Assembly (NCBI GenBank): GCA_014898425.1
Contig: RCSZ01000010.1
Coordinates: 744,001-808,000 of the forward strand
Source of the DNA: Botryotinia globosa
Lineage: Eukaryota; Ascomycota; Leotiomycetes; Helotiales; Sclerotiniaceae
Length of the DNA stretch: 64,000 nucleotides
Direction: 5' to 3'
Shown here: piece after piece, positions 47,453 through 62,400 of the stretch
Layout: the number at the start of each line of letters is the position of its first letter
How positions within the stretch are numbered: position 1 is the stretch's first letter
Program-made: the position numbers and the translations under genes
The notes under the pieces: model-generated
Seen by the model: the letters and a program-made list of their open reading frames with translations, nothing else
Database searches by the model: none
Told to the model about the DNA's origin: nothing

Positions 47453-50400
47453 AATATTTAAATCTATTTTCTATATTAATTTAATTTGAATATCTATTTA
47501 AAAAAAAATTATATCTATATCATTTGAAATTAATAAATATTTATATACAATCTTGTATTTAATAAATTTTATATATTAAAAAAATTCTAAATATTATTTT
47601 TATTTAGATTATATCATAATTATTTTTAATTAAAAATTTAATAATATAAATACTCTTTAAATTCTAATCAATATTTATTAGATTATATTTTAATAAAATA
47701 AAACTTTTTTATATATATATATTAATTATAATATAACTAATTAATTATATAATTATATTAAAATATATATTCAAATTAAATAATATTTAAAATAAAAAAA
47801 ACTAATTAATATTTTAATAGTTTTTCTTCATTTTTTTCATTATTATTATTTATAAAATAAACTTTATCAAAACTATTTTCAATATATATTTTATTAAAAA
47901 ATTATACCCCCCTTTATTATAGAATCTTATTTATAATAAAATGAATTTAATAGATTTTTTTATTTTATTATAATTATTTTTCTTTATTTTTCTTTATTTT
48001 TTTTTATTAATAGAATTTTATTATTGATATTTATACTATATTTTATTAGAATTTTAAAAATTATTATAAATAGATATTTAAAATATATTTGCTTAATTAC
48101 TATTATATTTCAATTTACTTATAATCCTATTAATATATCTTTCCAAAAGAATAAAATAATTTTTTATATTATTCTAATTTGTTATTTATTATATTATCTA
48201 TTCTAATTATTAAAAAAGCTAATAAAAACCTCTATTTATATATTAACTATTGAATTATAAATAATCTATATAAAAAAAGAAATAAATATTTTTTATATTA
48301 GAATTATATTATCCTGAAATATAAAAATTTAGATTATAATTTGTTTTCGATTATTTCAATACAAAAGTTATTCAAAATGATTAAAAAAGTATAATTTATA
48401 GTAATTATTTGAAGTAAATCTGCTTTGAAATCTATTAGTTTATTCAATTCTAAATTTGAAATAACTTCCTTTGAATTTGAATCTAAAAAAACTCTATTCA
48501 AATCAAATAAAGTTATAGAACTTTTTGAATCTATTTAATAAAATAAGAATTCTATTCTAAAAAGATTATAAAATCGATTCGATATTTGAATTTATTTTAA
48601 AAGCTTTAAAAAAACAAACTTTAAATATTTAAAAATCACTTTCATTAAATATATAGAAAATAATGATTTATAATATTATTAGGAAAAGTTGTAATCTTAC
48701 ATCTCTAATTATAATTATTTGAAATTCTATTTGCTTTATTTATAATATAAATCTCCATTTATTTATTATTCATATTATATTTAAATCTTTGAATTTCTAT
48801 ATTAAAATTACTATAAATTAAAATATTATAATTATATTATATAATAAATATATAATTATTATAATTATTATTATACTATTCTGAATTATAGAGATTAAAA
48901 AGGAATTATATATTTACTTCTAATTCTATAACAAATCTAATAAAATCTCAATAGATTTCATTATATATTTATTTAAAAATATTAGCTTCAATTCAATTAT
49001 AATTATTATAAATAGATTGATTAAAATAAAACACTTTCTATTTTATTATTAGATTTATAACTTTGAAAAAATGATTTATTTATTTTTGAAAACTATTTGA
49101 AAGCTTTATAAATTATTTTATATAATCTTTTCAAATTATAAAACTCGATTTTTAATCAAATTCTAAAAGTATATCTATAAATACTTAAAAACAATTACAA
49201 AATTATTGATCGTTTATTACTCTAAAATTAATAATCAAATTGAAAGAATTAATACTATATTAAAATAATATTTAAATTTGTATATAATATATTTATAAAA
49301 TAATTAAATAAAATAACTTCTATTTAATAAATTCTTATAAAATAATATCTATTTTATAAATACTCAATTGATTCTATTCTTTATAAATTATAGATTTTAT
49401 TACTATCTAAATTTTAAATCTATTTCTATAAAATTTGTCTATTTTGTTATTTGTAATACTAAAATATTTATTATTAAAATAAAAACCATCTTCGAATATA
49501 TATAAATCAAATATATTATTACTTAAACTTATTACTTGAAAAATACTACCTCCTATTAAAACTTCATTTAAAAATATTAATTTATAAATCTAATATAACT
49601 AAATACCAAAAATATTAAAATTTTATATTTTCAGAAAAAACTAAATTAGAAAAACCTTAATCTATTCCAAATCCTAAATTCTATTAATATATATATCTAT
49701 AAACTTAAATTAATAGTTTTTATAAATATTAATAAAATAGTTAATAAAATCAATAAAGGTTTTTTATATATAATATAAATATATATAAATATATAAATTA
49801 ATAAATAGATTTATAAATATATTAAATAAAATATTAGGAAAAAACAAAGATATTTATATATCTTGTTTTATTCAATCTTTTATTATATAATTTTATTAAA
49901 TAAAATATATTATTATTATATAAATAAAGGAAATTCACTTCAAAAGGAATAATTTTAATACAAAGATAATAATATTAAAAGGAATTAAGCAAATATAAAA
50001 GAGATTAGTTTTTTTAATAGTATTTATATAAAGCCTATTATTTTTCTATTTAATTAGCTTTTTAAATAAAATATAATTAAATATATAGAATCTAGAAATA
50101 TATGAATATTATATCTTCTATATCCTTCTCAAATTAACAATTATTCAGAAAGTTATTTCTTTCTCTTATTCCTTTAAATATAAATCTTTCGAGCTTCGAT
50201 TTTAATAAACAATAAGCTTAAAACTAATAATATTATTAAAATCGAAATATAATACAAATTAATAAATTAAGATTTTGTAATTTTTTTAGATTATAAATCT
50301 TATCCCTTTTATAATATTTCATTGATAATCTTTTTAATCTATATTGAAATCATTATAATCTTATTAAAAAAAAACATTTTAATAAATTTCTTTTCTATTA

Positions 50401-50929
50401 ATTCAATCTTTCTCAAAGAAAATAAATCAATTATATTATCTAATAATAAATTAAGCTTATTTAAAAATAAATTATTCACTATTTATCTTCTAATTCCAAA
50501 AAAGATTAGAAAACTAAAAAATAAAAGAATTTTATATATCTATAATAATAAAATTAATATAATTATTAAATATATATTAACAAAAATAATCAAAATAAAG
50601 AAAACTTATACTATTAAAATACTAAATCGAAATCGAATAATGAAATTTCGCTTTCATTTTTAACTTCAAGAAAGAAAATTATATTTGATATAAAAATTAA
50701 GATTGATATTAAAAAAAATATAAGAAAAAAAAGATAAAAATAATAAGAATATTATTATTTATAAAAAAAATAGAAAGTAAATAATATTAGAATAGAATTT
50801 TATTATTATTAATAAAATCTTAAAATTTTATTAATTAAAAATATAAAATGATATTATATTTTTAAATTATTATATTTAATAATTTAATATTTATTTATAA
50901 AAATTACTTATAAAATATTTATAAACTAT

Positions 50930-51025
50930 AAATATACTTATAATATATTTATAATATAATTATAATATACTTATAATATATTTATAATATATTTATAATA
51001 TATTTATAATATATTTATAATATAA
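50930..51025. repeat. 12-bp tandem array (AATATATTTATA)
   Basis: About eight units of AATATATTTATA or its variants AATATACTTATA and AATATAATTATA. Confidence 0.85.
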
Positions 51026-51157
51026 TCCTTAAAAATATTATTTTGAAACTATTAAAAACTATTTCTATAATTAAACTTTATATCTATATTAAAATTTTTA
51101 ATTTCTTAAATTAATTTCTTATATTATTAGAAGATAATTATAATCTATATTAAATAT

Positions 51158-51644
51158 TCAATTAAAACTTTAGCGATATCAATTTGAATAAAAATTTAAT
51201 TAAAATCTTAATAATATTAATCTAAATAAAAATTCAATTAAAATCTTAATAATATTAATCTAGATAAAAATTCAATTAAAATCTTAATAATATTAATTTA
51301 GATAATAATTCAATTAAAATCTTAATAATATCAATTTAAGTAAAAATTCAATTGAAATCTTAATAATATCAATTTAAATAAAAATTTAATTAAAATCTTA
51401 ATAATATTAATCTAGATAAAAATTCAATTGAAATCTTAGTGATATCAATTTGAATAAAAATTCAATTGAAATCTTAGTAATATTAATCTAAATAAAAATT
51501 CAACTAAAATCTTAGCAATATTAATTTAAATAAAAATTCAATTAAAATCTTAGCGATATTAATTTAGATAATAATTCAATTGAAATCTTAATGATATCAA
51601 TCTAAATAAAAATTTAATTGAAATCTTAATAATATCAATCTAAG
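51158..51644. repeat. 38-bp minisatellite, about 12.5 copies
   Basis: Each unit runs from TTAGCGATATCAATTTGAAT to ...AATTGAAATC, 38 bases. The GCG near its start appears as GCG, GTG, GTA, GCA, ATG, ATA and AAT-like variants, and the other variable sites are likewise C/T or G/A. One T/A transversion (ATAAT for AAAAA) is shared by copies 4 and 11, which hints at copy-to-copy transfer before decay. Confidence 0.92.
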
Positions 51645-54600
51645 ATATTATATATACTTATAATTTATTTTCTTTATTCAAAATATTAATTATATCAATT
51701 TTTTGAAAATTATTTATTGTAATATCCTCATTTCTCAAATTATAATTGAAATCAATTTAATTAATATACAAAATCACAATATTACAATATAAAACTAGCA
51801 TTTTCGAATATCTTTATATATCTTTATAAACTAAAAATAATTTATATTGATTTATTATTATTTTAATAAATAGATATTTGAATAAATAACTTCAAATAAA
51901 AATAATATATAAAGATTATTTAAAATTCCTTAAAAATATTTTATCAAAATCTCCAAACATTTAAATCTTTATTAAAAGAATTATGGAAATCAATTTTGAA
52001 ATAAGTTCTTATAATAAATCCGATTATAAATCATTTTTACTAAATCTTACAATTCTACTTTATAAATAATAGATTACAAAATTATATCAAAATCAATCTT
52101 TAATATTAATATTCTAAATTCATTTTATTATAAATACTAATTTCAATATATTAAAATTTATTATTTTCAATTATGAATTTTTATTTTGGAAGTTATTTTT
52201 ATTTATTTATTTATATTAAAGTTCGCTTTTTGTATTAAAAATAAATAATATTTTTCAAAAATCTACAATTTATTTCGAAATATAATTACTTTCTAATAAT
52301 AAAGATTTGAGTAATATACTTTTATTAAATATTCATTTTTATTTATTTCTATTTTTAATCTTTAAAATACTATAATCAAATTTAATTATAAATATTGAGA
52401 TTGGAATTGTTTTATACAAAAAAGAATTGAATAAATTTAGACTTTGGAAAGGTATATCTAATATTGATGTTGATAAGATATAAGAATTAATAAAACTATC
52501 AAAATCTATTAAGAATAAATAGTAAATTGAATGGGAACTATAGAAGAAATTATATTACTAGAAAAACTTTTGTATTGTTGAAATTGAATATTTATATAAA
52601 TATTGAATTATAATTAAATATATTATTCCTTATATCTTTAGTTTTGAAGTATTAATTAGTTTTTAATTATATAAAGAATTATTTTAATAATTTAGGATTT
52701 TAGGGTTGTAAATAATCTATATAATAAAAGAGTTTTAATAGAGTTCAATAGAATAATCCCCTTTTAATATTTTTTATCTATATATTATTTAAGAAATCCA
52801 AATCTATAAATAATTGTTTAATAATTAAATTACAATAGCAATATATAAATTGAAATAGTAATAGTATATTAATATATTAATTATATATATATTATTATAA
52901 TATATATTATATAAAAAAATAATTATTTCGATAATAAAAACTTTAAGGAAATTGATAATTTAATCTTTTTTTAATAATAATAATAATATAATAATAAAAA
53001 TGTAGATTTGATAATAACAAGGAAATAAATAGAAATAATAATAATTATTATTCAATAATAGAAATAATTGTTATTAATTATTAATATATTCTTTGATAAA
53101 AATCTTTGAAAAAGAAAACTTAGAATAGTTTTTTATTATATTTATTATATATATCTTATAATACAATCCTTTACATAACTCAAAAACTTGAAAATAACTC
53201 AATATATTTTCGATTATCTAATAAAATATTCAATTTCTTTCGTTTTAATTATAGATTGCCCCTATTATAATTTGATAAACTAATAATTATAAATATCAGA
53301 TCTATTATTTATTAAAACCTTAATATTTTTTATTATAATTTAACTTTTTATCCTTTTAATTAATCTTTTTATATTATTTTCAAATTAAATCATAAAGTTT
53401 TCAATTATCTAAATAAATATTGAAAATAATTTATTATATCAAATATCTAGTTTTTATTTTAAAAAAGAATTTATTATACCCTTAAGAATTTCTTTTGTTT
53501 TCAAAATCCTTTTTAAAGAATTGAGATTATATAAAATACTCAAGAATGAATAAATATTTTTGATATTATAATAAAAAGAATATTTATTATTATATAAAAA
53601 TCTTTCATTTATTAAAACAAAATATTAATATAAAAATACAAATTTAAAATTCTGGATATTATATCTATATTATTATTTTATAATCTTATATATATATATA
53701 TTTTGGTTTAATATATCCAAAAATAATTTGAATAATAGATTTCGATAAAATATTGAAATATTGGATAATCAAATCGATTTATTTTAAATAAAGAAATACA
53801 TTTAATAAAAGTTTCAATATGAATTTTGTAATTATTATATTTTACAAAATTGATTTTTTTATATATCTAAATATATATTGTTTATTGATATAAATAGTTA
53901 TTTGCAAATTCATAATATTTAGGTTTTGTAAAGTATACCTTTCATTAATATTTATAAAACTTCAAAATATAATTAATATTTATATTATTAACAAATATCT
54001 TATATAGTTATTTATTATTATATATAATATATTATAATAAAATTAGCTTAGAATAAAAAGAGATTGAATTAATATACCTTTTTAGAAATAAGATTTGATT
54101 GTTTTTATAAAGATTGGTTATCTATTCCTATATTTTCGTTGTATAGTTTTATTGTAATAGGGTTGGATTTGATATATGAATTATTGTTTGATTTCTTTGG
54201 TATAGTAGCTAAAGTATTTATATTATTTGAGTATTTTGTATAAAAATAAAATGTTTTAAATAATTGTTTTATTTTAATATTGCTTTATAGGGGAATAAAT
54301 TTTATAAATTTATAAGTGTATGAAGTATATTAATAATCGATTAATATTTAATTGGGGAATAGATTAATTATTCTAATAGTATTATAGATTTATTAAAGTA
54401 TAAGATGCAAAATAATAGTTTGTAATTGAAAAGGATTATTTAATAATTAGTATTTAATCAATTGAAATAATATATTATAGAAAATCATATAAATTAATTC
54501 AATTAAAAAAATTAGTAAATTATAGAATATATATTAAATATAATCTTTATTTATATCTTTATAAACTCTTATTAATTTATAATTTCAATTAGATTTAAAA

Positions 54601-57600
54601 TATTTATTATAAATCTTTAGATAAAATTATTTTTTATTTTAATTTTATTATAAATAATCGAGTGTATATTTATTTAAATAATATACAATTTAACAAATTA
54701 TTATATCTAGATATTAATAAGATTATTCGGTTTATAAAAGATCTTGGTATTTCAAATATCAAATATTATTATAATTATTATAACTAATATATAAACTTGT
54801 TTTTTTATTGAATTTATAAATTAATATTATTATTTATTATTCTAATCTTTGAATTATATATAATATTTTATTTTTATTGATTCAAATTATTCCCAAATTT
54901 CTTTATTATTAATATTTCTATAATCAAATAATTATCTATTTTTATTATTTTCTCTTTTTTTTTATAATTATTCTTTTTTTTCGAAATATCTTGAATCTTA
55001 ATATATTTGAAATATATAGTATAATATATATATCTACATTTATTTATTTTTTTTTCAATCTTACAAATATTATTTCCTTTCAAGTTATTTCAATCTTTAT
55101 TATATTCAGAATCTATATTATATTAAAACTAATTACCCCTTTTTTTAATTTCTCAAATATTTATATTTTTGGAAATCTTCAACTCTAATTTTCCAAATAC
55201 TAAAGGATTCAACCTCAATTTTATATCCAATCTAAATATAAATTCGAATATTAAAATTCTAAATGTTTTTGTATTAATTATTATCTATATAATATTCTAT
55301 AATTCAAATATAAATATTAAGATTTTATATATTACAAATGAAATTTGTAAATAATTAAATAGATTGATTATATATGGATATAAAGATATATCTAAAATTC
55401 TTATTAAAAATCGAAAAAATGAATATATCGATTATCGGTCTTTTTATTGTAATAAAATTATTAAAGCAATTACTATTAAAAACAAATTAATCAAAGTATA
55501 ATTATATATCCTTTATATATTGATTACTTAAGTTTAAGATAGATTATAAACTATTATAAAATTCAATTCAAAAAATTCTATATCTTCTTAGAATAAAATT
55601 CGAAATTTATATATTGAAACATATAAATTTATTATTTTATCAATTAATTATACAAATAAATTTACAATTTTATAATTTCAATAAAATCTATAAATATATT
55701 CTTAACAATTATAATTATTCAAATAACTTTATATTTAATATATCTAAAAATATAAAAAATAATTGGAAATTATTATTGCATTTTATTATAAACTTCTTTT
55801 TTTAGAAAAAAAGGAAAGAAAAAGAAAAAAGAAAAAGATTAAATGGTTTATTAATAATAATAAGAATTTTATTAAATATTTAAAGTTTAATTATTATTAT
55901 ATATTTATAAATAATAATATAATCTTTTCATATAATATCTTCATATAATTTATATTGATTTAACTATATAAATGAATCCTTTGAAGATTATATTCAGATT
56001 ATATTTATATAATCAAAAAGTATATAATTTTGATATTAAATATATATATTATAAAATAATAAATTATAAAAAGATTAATCTAGTTTTCATAACTTCAAAG
56101 TTATATACTTTCTAATTATATAAGTATTTAGATAAATTAAATATAAATTTCTCAATTTATCTTTATTATAATATTTTGAATAATATTCTAGGTTTTAATA
56201 TATTTACAATCCGATTAGATATATAAATAAAAATATAATTAGATTGGAAATTATATTAACAGAATATTTGATATTTAATCAATTAATTCTAGCTTTTTAT
56301 TTGTTCAACAAATTCATATAATTCATTAATCTTTAATTTTATTTTTTAAGAATTTAATAGAATACTAATAATCAAATAATATTTTATTTTCATTATAAAT
56401 ATATTAAACAAAGTATTTTCAAAATATATTAAATCTAATATATTTACAAATATTCAATATATTTATAGATATTCTAATAATAATGGATTATTACAAATCT
56501 TATAATAACTATAGAACAATAACTTAATATTTAACAATTTGTCCAAAATATCTCAAAATTCATTAAAGCTTTTGAAATTCTAGATATTAATAAAACTATT
56601 AATCTTTCTAACCCATATTATTTAGAAAATTCTTATTATATATTAGATTTCTATTATATATTAAATTCTATTTATACAACTATTTATATAAAGAATATTA
56701 TTTGTATAAAAGATATTACTTATTCAAAAAATTATAAATACTCTTTAAATATTAATTAAACCGAAAATATTCCTTATATTTTCAATAATTGTTTGATTCT
56801 ACAATATATTAACAAAATTATTCAAAAAAAAAGACAAATTTTCGAAATATAGATTTCTGAAGTAGAATTAAGCCTAATGATATATAAATAATTCTCTGAA
56901 TATATTAAAACTTATTATTATATAGTTAAGGATTCCTAAGGAAATATTATATAATTTAATATAAGAATAATTAAAAAAAGACCTGATATATTGAAAATTT
57001 TCAAAATAATAATTCAGAATTTATTTTATTTGGTTTTAAATAGTTTATTAATTAAAAGAGTATATATATTTTATATTTTTATATATATAATTGATTTGAA
57101 AATTAATATATATTGAAACGATATAAGATTTGAATATAATGAATCTTATAATTCTTATAAAATAAGATTTAGAATATTTTTATAATATATATATATCAAA
57201 AAGTTATTTAAAGGATTTTGTAATAATTATTATTAAAGTAGAAAGTAAGGTATATATTTAATAAATATATTAAGTCTTTATAAAAAAACAAATCCTGAAT
57301 TATTAATAGATAATTCAATTGATTCAATATTAAGTATAATAAGGAATATATATATAGAATTGTAATAGCAAATTATATCTATATTCAAAATTCAATTAAT
57401 GCTTGAATCTTAATTAATACTAAAGATTATTTATTTATTAAACAATTGTTTTGAAATTTCAATATCTTTTAGAATAAAAAGAAACTAATTAATTAATAAT
57501 AATAAAGATTTATATTTTGATAAAAAAGAATTACTCAGAAAGCATTTCAAATAGAATAATCAAGGTATAAATATATCAAAATTAGTTTAATGGGATATTA

Positions 57601-58057
57601 TATCAATATTTATAATTATAATAATGATTTAAAGAAATCTAATTATTCAAATTGATCTGAATATATTTAAAAAAGAATTATTGAGGGTTGTTGAGCTTTA
57701 GAATATAATTATGGAAGAATATTATTTATAATTAACTATAAACATTTTTCAAATATTATATTAAATATCAAATTATTTTATTATTTTCTTTTTTTATTAA
57801 ATAGTAATAATAAAATGAAAATATTAATATGATATAAAATATCTTAAGCTAAATAGATGTATATAACTTTATATTTTAGATTTTAATATAAAAACGTGAA
57901 TTATAGAATATCTAGGATTCTAGGATATTTTAAATAAAGTTGTTATTATATATCATTTATATTATTTAAAAAGAAGTTTTTAAAAACCTTTATAACAAAA
58001 AAATTCTCCTTTATATATAAAAGAATATATAATCTTATTAATTTTTTTTTATTTATT

Positions 58058-58266
58058 TACAAGTTTTTTATTAATCAAGTTATAAATCCAAATTTGTTTT
58101 ATAATATATTCAAAAAATTCCTATTTTCAATTTCTTTTTATTTATTTATAAGTTCTTTATTTGCAAATTCTTTATTTGTAAGTTCTCTATTTATAAGTTC
58201 TTTATTAATCAAATTACAAATTCAAATTCGTTTTAATATATATTCAAGAAATTCCTTAATATATTC
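58058..58266. repeat. Near-duplicate segments flanking a 15-bp TTTATTTATAAGTTC array
   Basis: About 56 bases beginning TTATTAATCAAGTT (58069) recur at ~58203 beginning TTATTAATCAAATT. Within the match five differences are transitions and one short stretch (TATAA/AATAT) is rearranged. Between them are four to five imperfect copies of a 15-base TTTATTTATAAGTTC unit. Confidence 0.75.
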
Positions 58267-59096
58267 AATTTTTTATTATTTATTTGAAAATAATCTATTA
58301 TATTTATTATAAATAAAATATAATCTTTTCAAATATGAAATATAATTAATAATTATTTTTAATTTAGAAAATATTTAAAAAACAATTATTCATTATTTTT
58401 AAAAAGGCTTTTGAAATAGTAGTTTTTATTAGCAATATAATATATATTATTGATAATATTATATATTAAATAAAAAGCTTATAATTTGATTTGCTCTTAT
58501 AATTCAATATTATTCAGAGTAGCTAGTAATAAGAAAGTCAAATTTATAATGTTTTTGATGAATAAGGAAATATTAAAGAATACTCTTTTAGTGTTATTAT
58601 AAATAACTTTCATTTCATTCTAAATATTTTTAATTTTAATAAAAAAGTTCAAATTTATAATATTTTTAATAAATAAGAAAATATTAAAAAATACTTTAAC
58701 AAATTTTGGGAATTATATAGTATTTTTATTAAGGTTAATAATAATTATTTAGTTAAATAAAAATGTTTTAATTATTATATAAATGAATTATGATTTATAT
58801 AGTTTCTAAATATCTTTAAATATATTGATTGATTATTATATTATTTAAAAATATAATAATATAGATTAGCGAAATTTGAGATATATATAATCTCTAATAT
58901 TAATAACTTTTTATATAATTAGAAATTTTCAATGTTAAAAGTAAGAAGATTAGATTGATTCTTTTAAAGATTATTATTTTGTAATATATATATTTATTTT
59001 TAGAATTGTATTTTTTTTATTTGAATAAGTATTAGTGCTTAAATCATTTAATTAATTAATAAAATAATAAGTTGAATGATAGAGATTCAATTAAAT

Positions 59097-59412
59097 TTAT
59101 AGTAATATTAATATAATAGAAATTTAATTAAATTAATAGTAGTATTAATATAATAAAGATTAAATTAAATTAATAATATTAATATAATAAGGATTTAAAT
59201 AAATTAATAGTAATATTGATATAATAAGAATTTAATTAAATTGATAGCAATATTAATATAATAAGGATTTAATTAAATTAATAGTGATATTAATATAATA
59301 AGAATTTAATTAAATTAATAATAATATTGATATAATAGGAATTTAGTTAAATTAATAGTAATATTGATATAATAGGGATTTAATTAAATTAATAGTGATA
59401 TTAATATGATAA
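59097..59412. repeat. 37-bp minisatellite, about 8.5 copies
   Basis: Unit TTAATAGTAATATTGATATA followed by ATAAGAATTTAATTAAA, 37 bases; copy 3 lacks three bases. Variation is nearly all G/A (GTG, GTA, GCA, ATA; AAGAA, AAGGA, AGGGA). The top strand has G but almost no C. It shares a TAGTGATAT core and overall pattern with the 38-bp array at 51158. Confidence 0.88.
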
Positions 59413-62400
59413 ATATTTTATTTTTCAATTTGTTTATTAAATAATAAGCTTACAAATTTTTATATAATTATAAGATTACTTTTAAGTTTCAATATTTATT
59501 ATATGTTTTAATATTTATTATTTTTATATAAATATTTAAATATTTTCTAATATTTTTATTTATATTAAAAGTATTTATTTTCTTTTGATTATTTTTTGGC
59601 TTTTATATTACAATTTCTAAAATAAAATAAAATATTTCAGAATATATTAGAATTTCAATTATAATTTCTTTAATTAAAAGATTATATTAAAAGAATTATA
59701 TTTATAGGAAATTTAGATATATACTGTTTTTAAGATTACAATAGAAATTATTTAGATTTGAAATTCAATATTTAAATGATTATAGTAAATCAATAAATAT
59801 AATATTCGATTTATTATTTAATAGATTATTTAATAGTGTATTAGAAACTCCAAGAATATTTCAATAATATATATATCATTTGTAAATATAAAATCAGTTT
59901 TAATTAAGATATAATTATTTAAATAATAATAATCTATTATTTTTAATTAAATGAGAATGGTTATAGAATTCAATTTATAATAAAATCTTATAAGTGATTT
60001 AAGTATATTATTTCTATTTGATTATATCTTAGTAATTAAAAATGCTATAATATTAATATAATATATTATTTCGATTTTATAATAATATTATAAAGAAAGA
60101 ATTAGAAATAAAGTGTAATGTAATAATTAATATTCTCAATAATAATTGCTTACTTTTTGATTAAAGAAGTATAATTGCTATTTTATAGAAAAATGGGATT
60201 TTTATTAGTAGACAAATGATTTTAAAATTTTTTAAGAAATTTAATTTAAAAGAAGTAATTAGTAGAAATCCTAATTAAGAATAATATGAAGAAAAAATGA
60301 TAGTTGTTAATTCTGATAAAATATATTTATATAATGATTATAATAAACTTAAACTTTAAGGGATTAAGATTTATATTTTTATTGATATATAATTGTAATA
60401 TATTATAATTGTTTATTATAGAGTAGAAAATAGTATTCAATATATAGTTTTTATTATATATCTACAACTTATTATTATTGGATATCTATTAAAATTAATA
60501 TAAGTCAATAAAGGAAAGGAAATCAAATTGATAATTATAGTGTATATTAAATTGAGGAAAGTTTAAATTTGAGAAAAGTTATTAATTAAATATTCTGAAT
60601 ATTATAAACCTTATCTTTTTGAAAATCTATAATTCTTAGTTTTCTTTTTTCATTTTTGTTTTTTATAGGGGAAATCGATACAAAATATTAGAATTGAATA
60701 ATAATAGAAAATTCTAGTTTATCAATCTTTTAATAAAATTAAAAGATTATTTTAAAAGTTTTCAGAAAAAGGATAATTCAATAGTTTTATATTCGAATAT
60801 ATTATTATCAAATTTATTTATATATAAACAATTCATTATTATATTTAAGAATTCATTGTTTATTATAATAATTATAAATTGAGAAAACAATTATTATATA
60901 AATATTATTTTTCAATTAAAAAATCTTGTTTTCTATTTGAATATTTGTTTTATAGATTGAATTATTATATTAAAGTTTATTAATTAATGTTTTAAGTATT
61001 ACAAAATATAATATTAGATGAAAGGCTTTAAGAATATTCTTATAATATTGATGAATTTTTGCTTTTGGATATGATGGAATTGTATTAAGAGTTTTATAAT
61101 AATATTAAATATTTGTAGGATTTCTTTAAAAATATAAAAATCAATTATAAGATTTTATATATATATATATATATCTAAAATTAAAAGAGTATTTATAAGG
61201 TATTTATTATATAAATCCAATTTTACTTTATAAATTTTCTTTCAAATGTGAAGTATAAGAATTTATTTCTTTTTATTTTTCTTAAATCAAATATAATAAA
61301 ACTAATAAATATTTCGATAATATAAATATAATTGATTTTGATTTTAAATAAAAGAATCTATTATTTATATCTTGTAATCTAAATGATTATAAAAATGAAG
61401 ATGTTATAGGTTATAATGATAATAATAATGTAAAGAAAGAATTAGATGATTTTCTTTTTGATTGAAATACTGGAAAAGATATTGATTAATAAACTAAATA
61501 TACTTATTTTGTTTTTAGATATAAATAAGTTTTTAAATCTTGATATTTGCCTTTTTTTTTAAATATTATAATAAAAATTATAATATTATAATTTCCTTCA
61601 ATATATTTATAATACTATTAATATCAATAAATATTTCTGAGGAGGGGTAGTATTAGGTTTATTACAATCTAGCTTTTTTGAAGATAATTTAATTATAGAA
61701 ATATTAATAATATTATATATATATTGTAGATTTGATTGTATAAATAGGTATGAAGTAATAAAGAATGAGATAGAAGGGGGTATAAAAAGATTGAGGAATA
61801 ATTAGTTTTATTTAAAATGAAGAAATAGGCTAATAGTATGTATATAATATTGACTATGTAGATTAATTGTATTAAAATAAAATCTAATTATAAAATGGAA
61901 GTTATATATGTATAGTAGTTTAGAGTATATATTATAATTTCTAATAAGTTTTAGTATTAAATATAATAATACAAAAGTGAATTTATAAATCTATAATATT
62001 GATTCTAAATATAAATAATATATAAAACTTTAAATTTTATAGCAAAGTAATATTATATAATTTTATGAATTCATTTCCTTCAATCTTTTTTTTATTATCC
62101 TTCTAATTAACTTTTATAATAATTGTAGTTTCTTTTATCCTCTTTATTTGAAATTCTTGGTTATTTTGCTTTTCTATTTCATTATTCTTATTTATTGTTT
62201 TCTTAATCTCAAAATCTTTTTTTTGATTATCCTTATTATTTGTTTTTTCTATATTTTTGTTATTAAATATTTGATTTTTTACTTAATAATGAGCTTCCTA
62301 TTTATATATCTCTCTTTTTAATTTATTTATAATAAAATCCTATAAAAATATATTGATAATTCAGTGAATAAAATCAATCCTTTGAATCTAATTGAAAGAT

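Noticed and set aside
54991..55188. Hydrophobic frame in the AT block
   Set aside because: Phe/Ile-rich translation expected from T-rich DNA; not a membrane protein gene.
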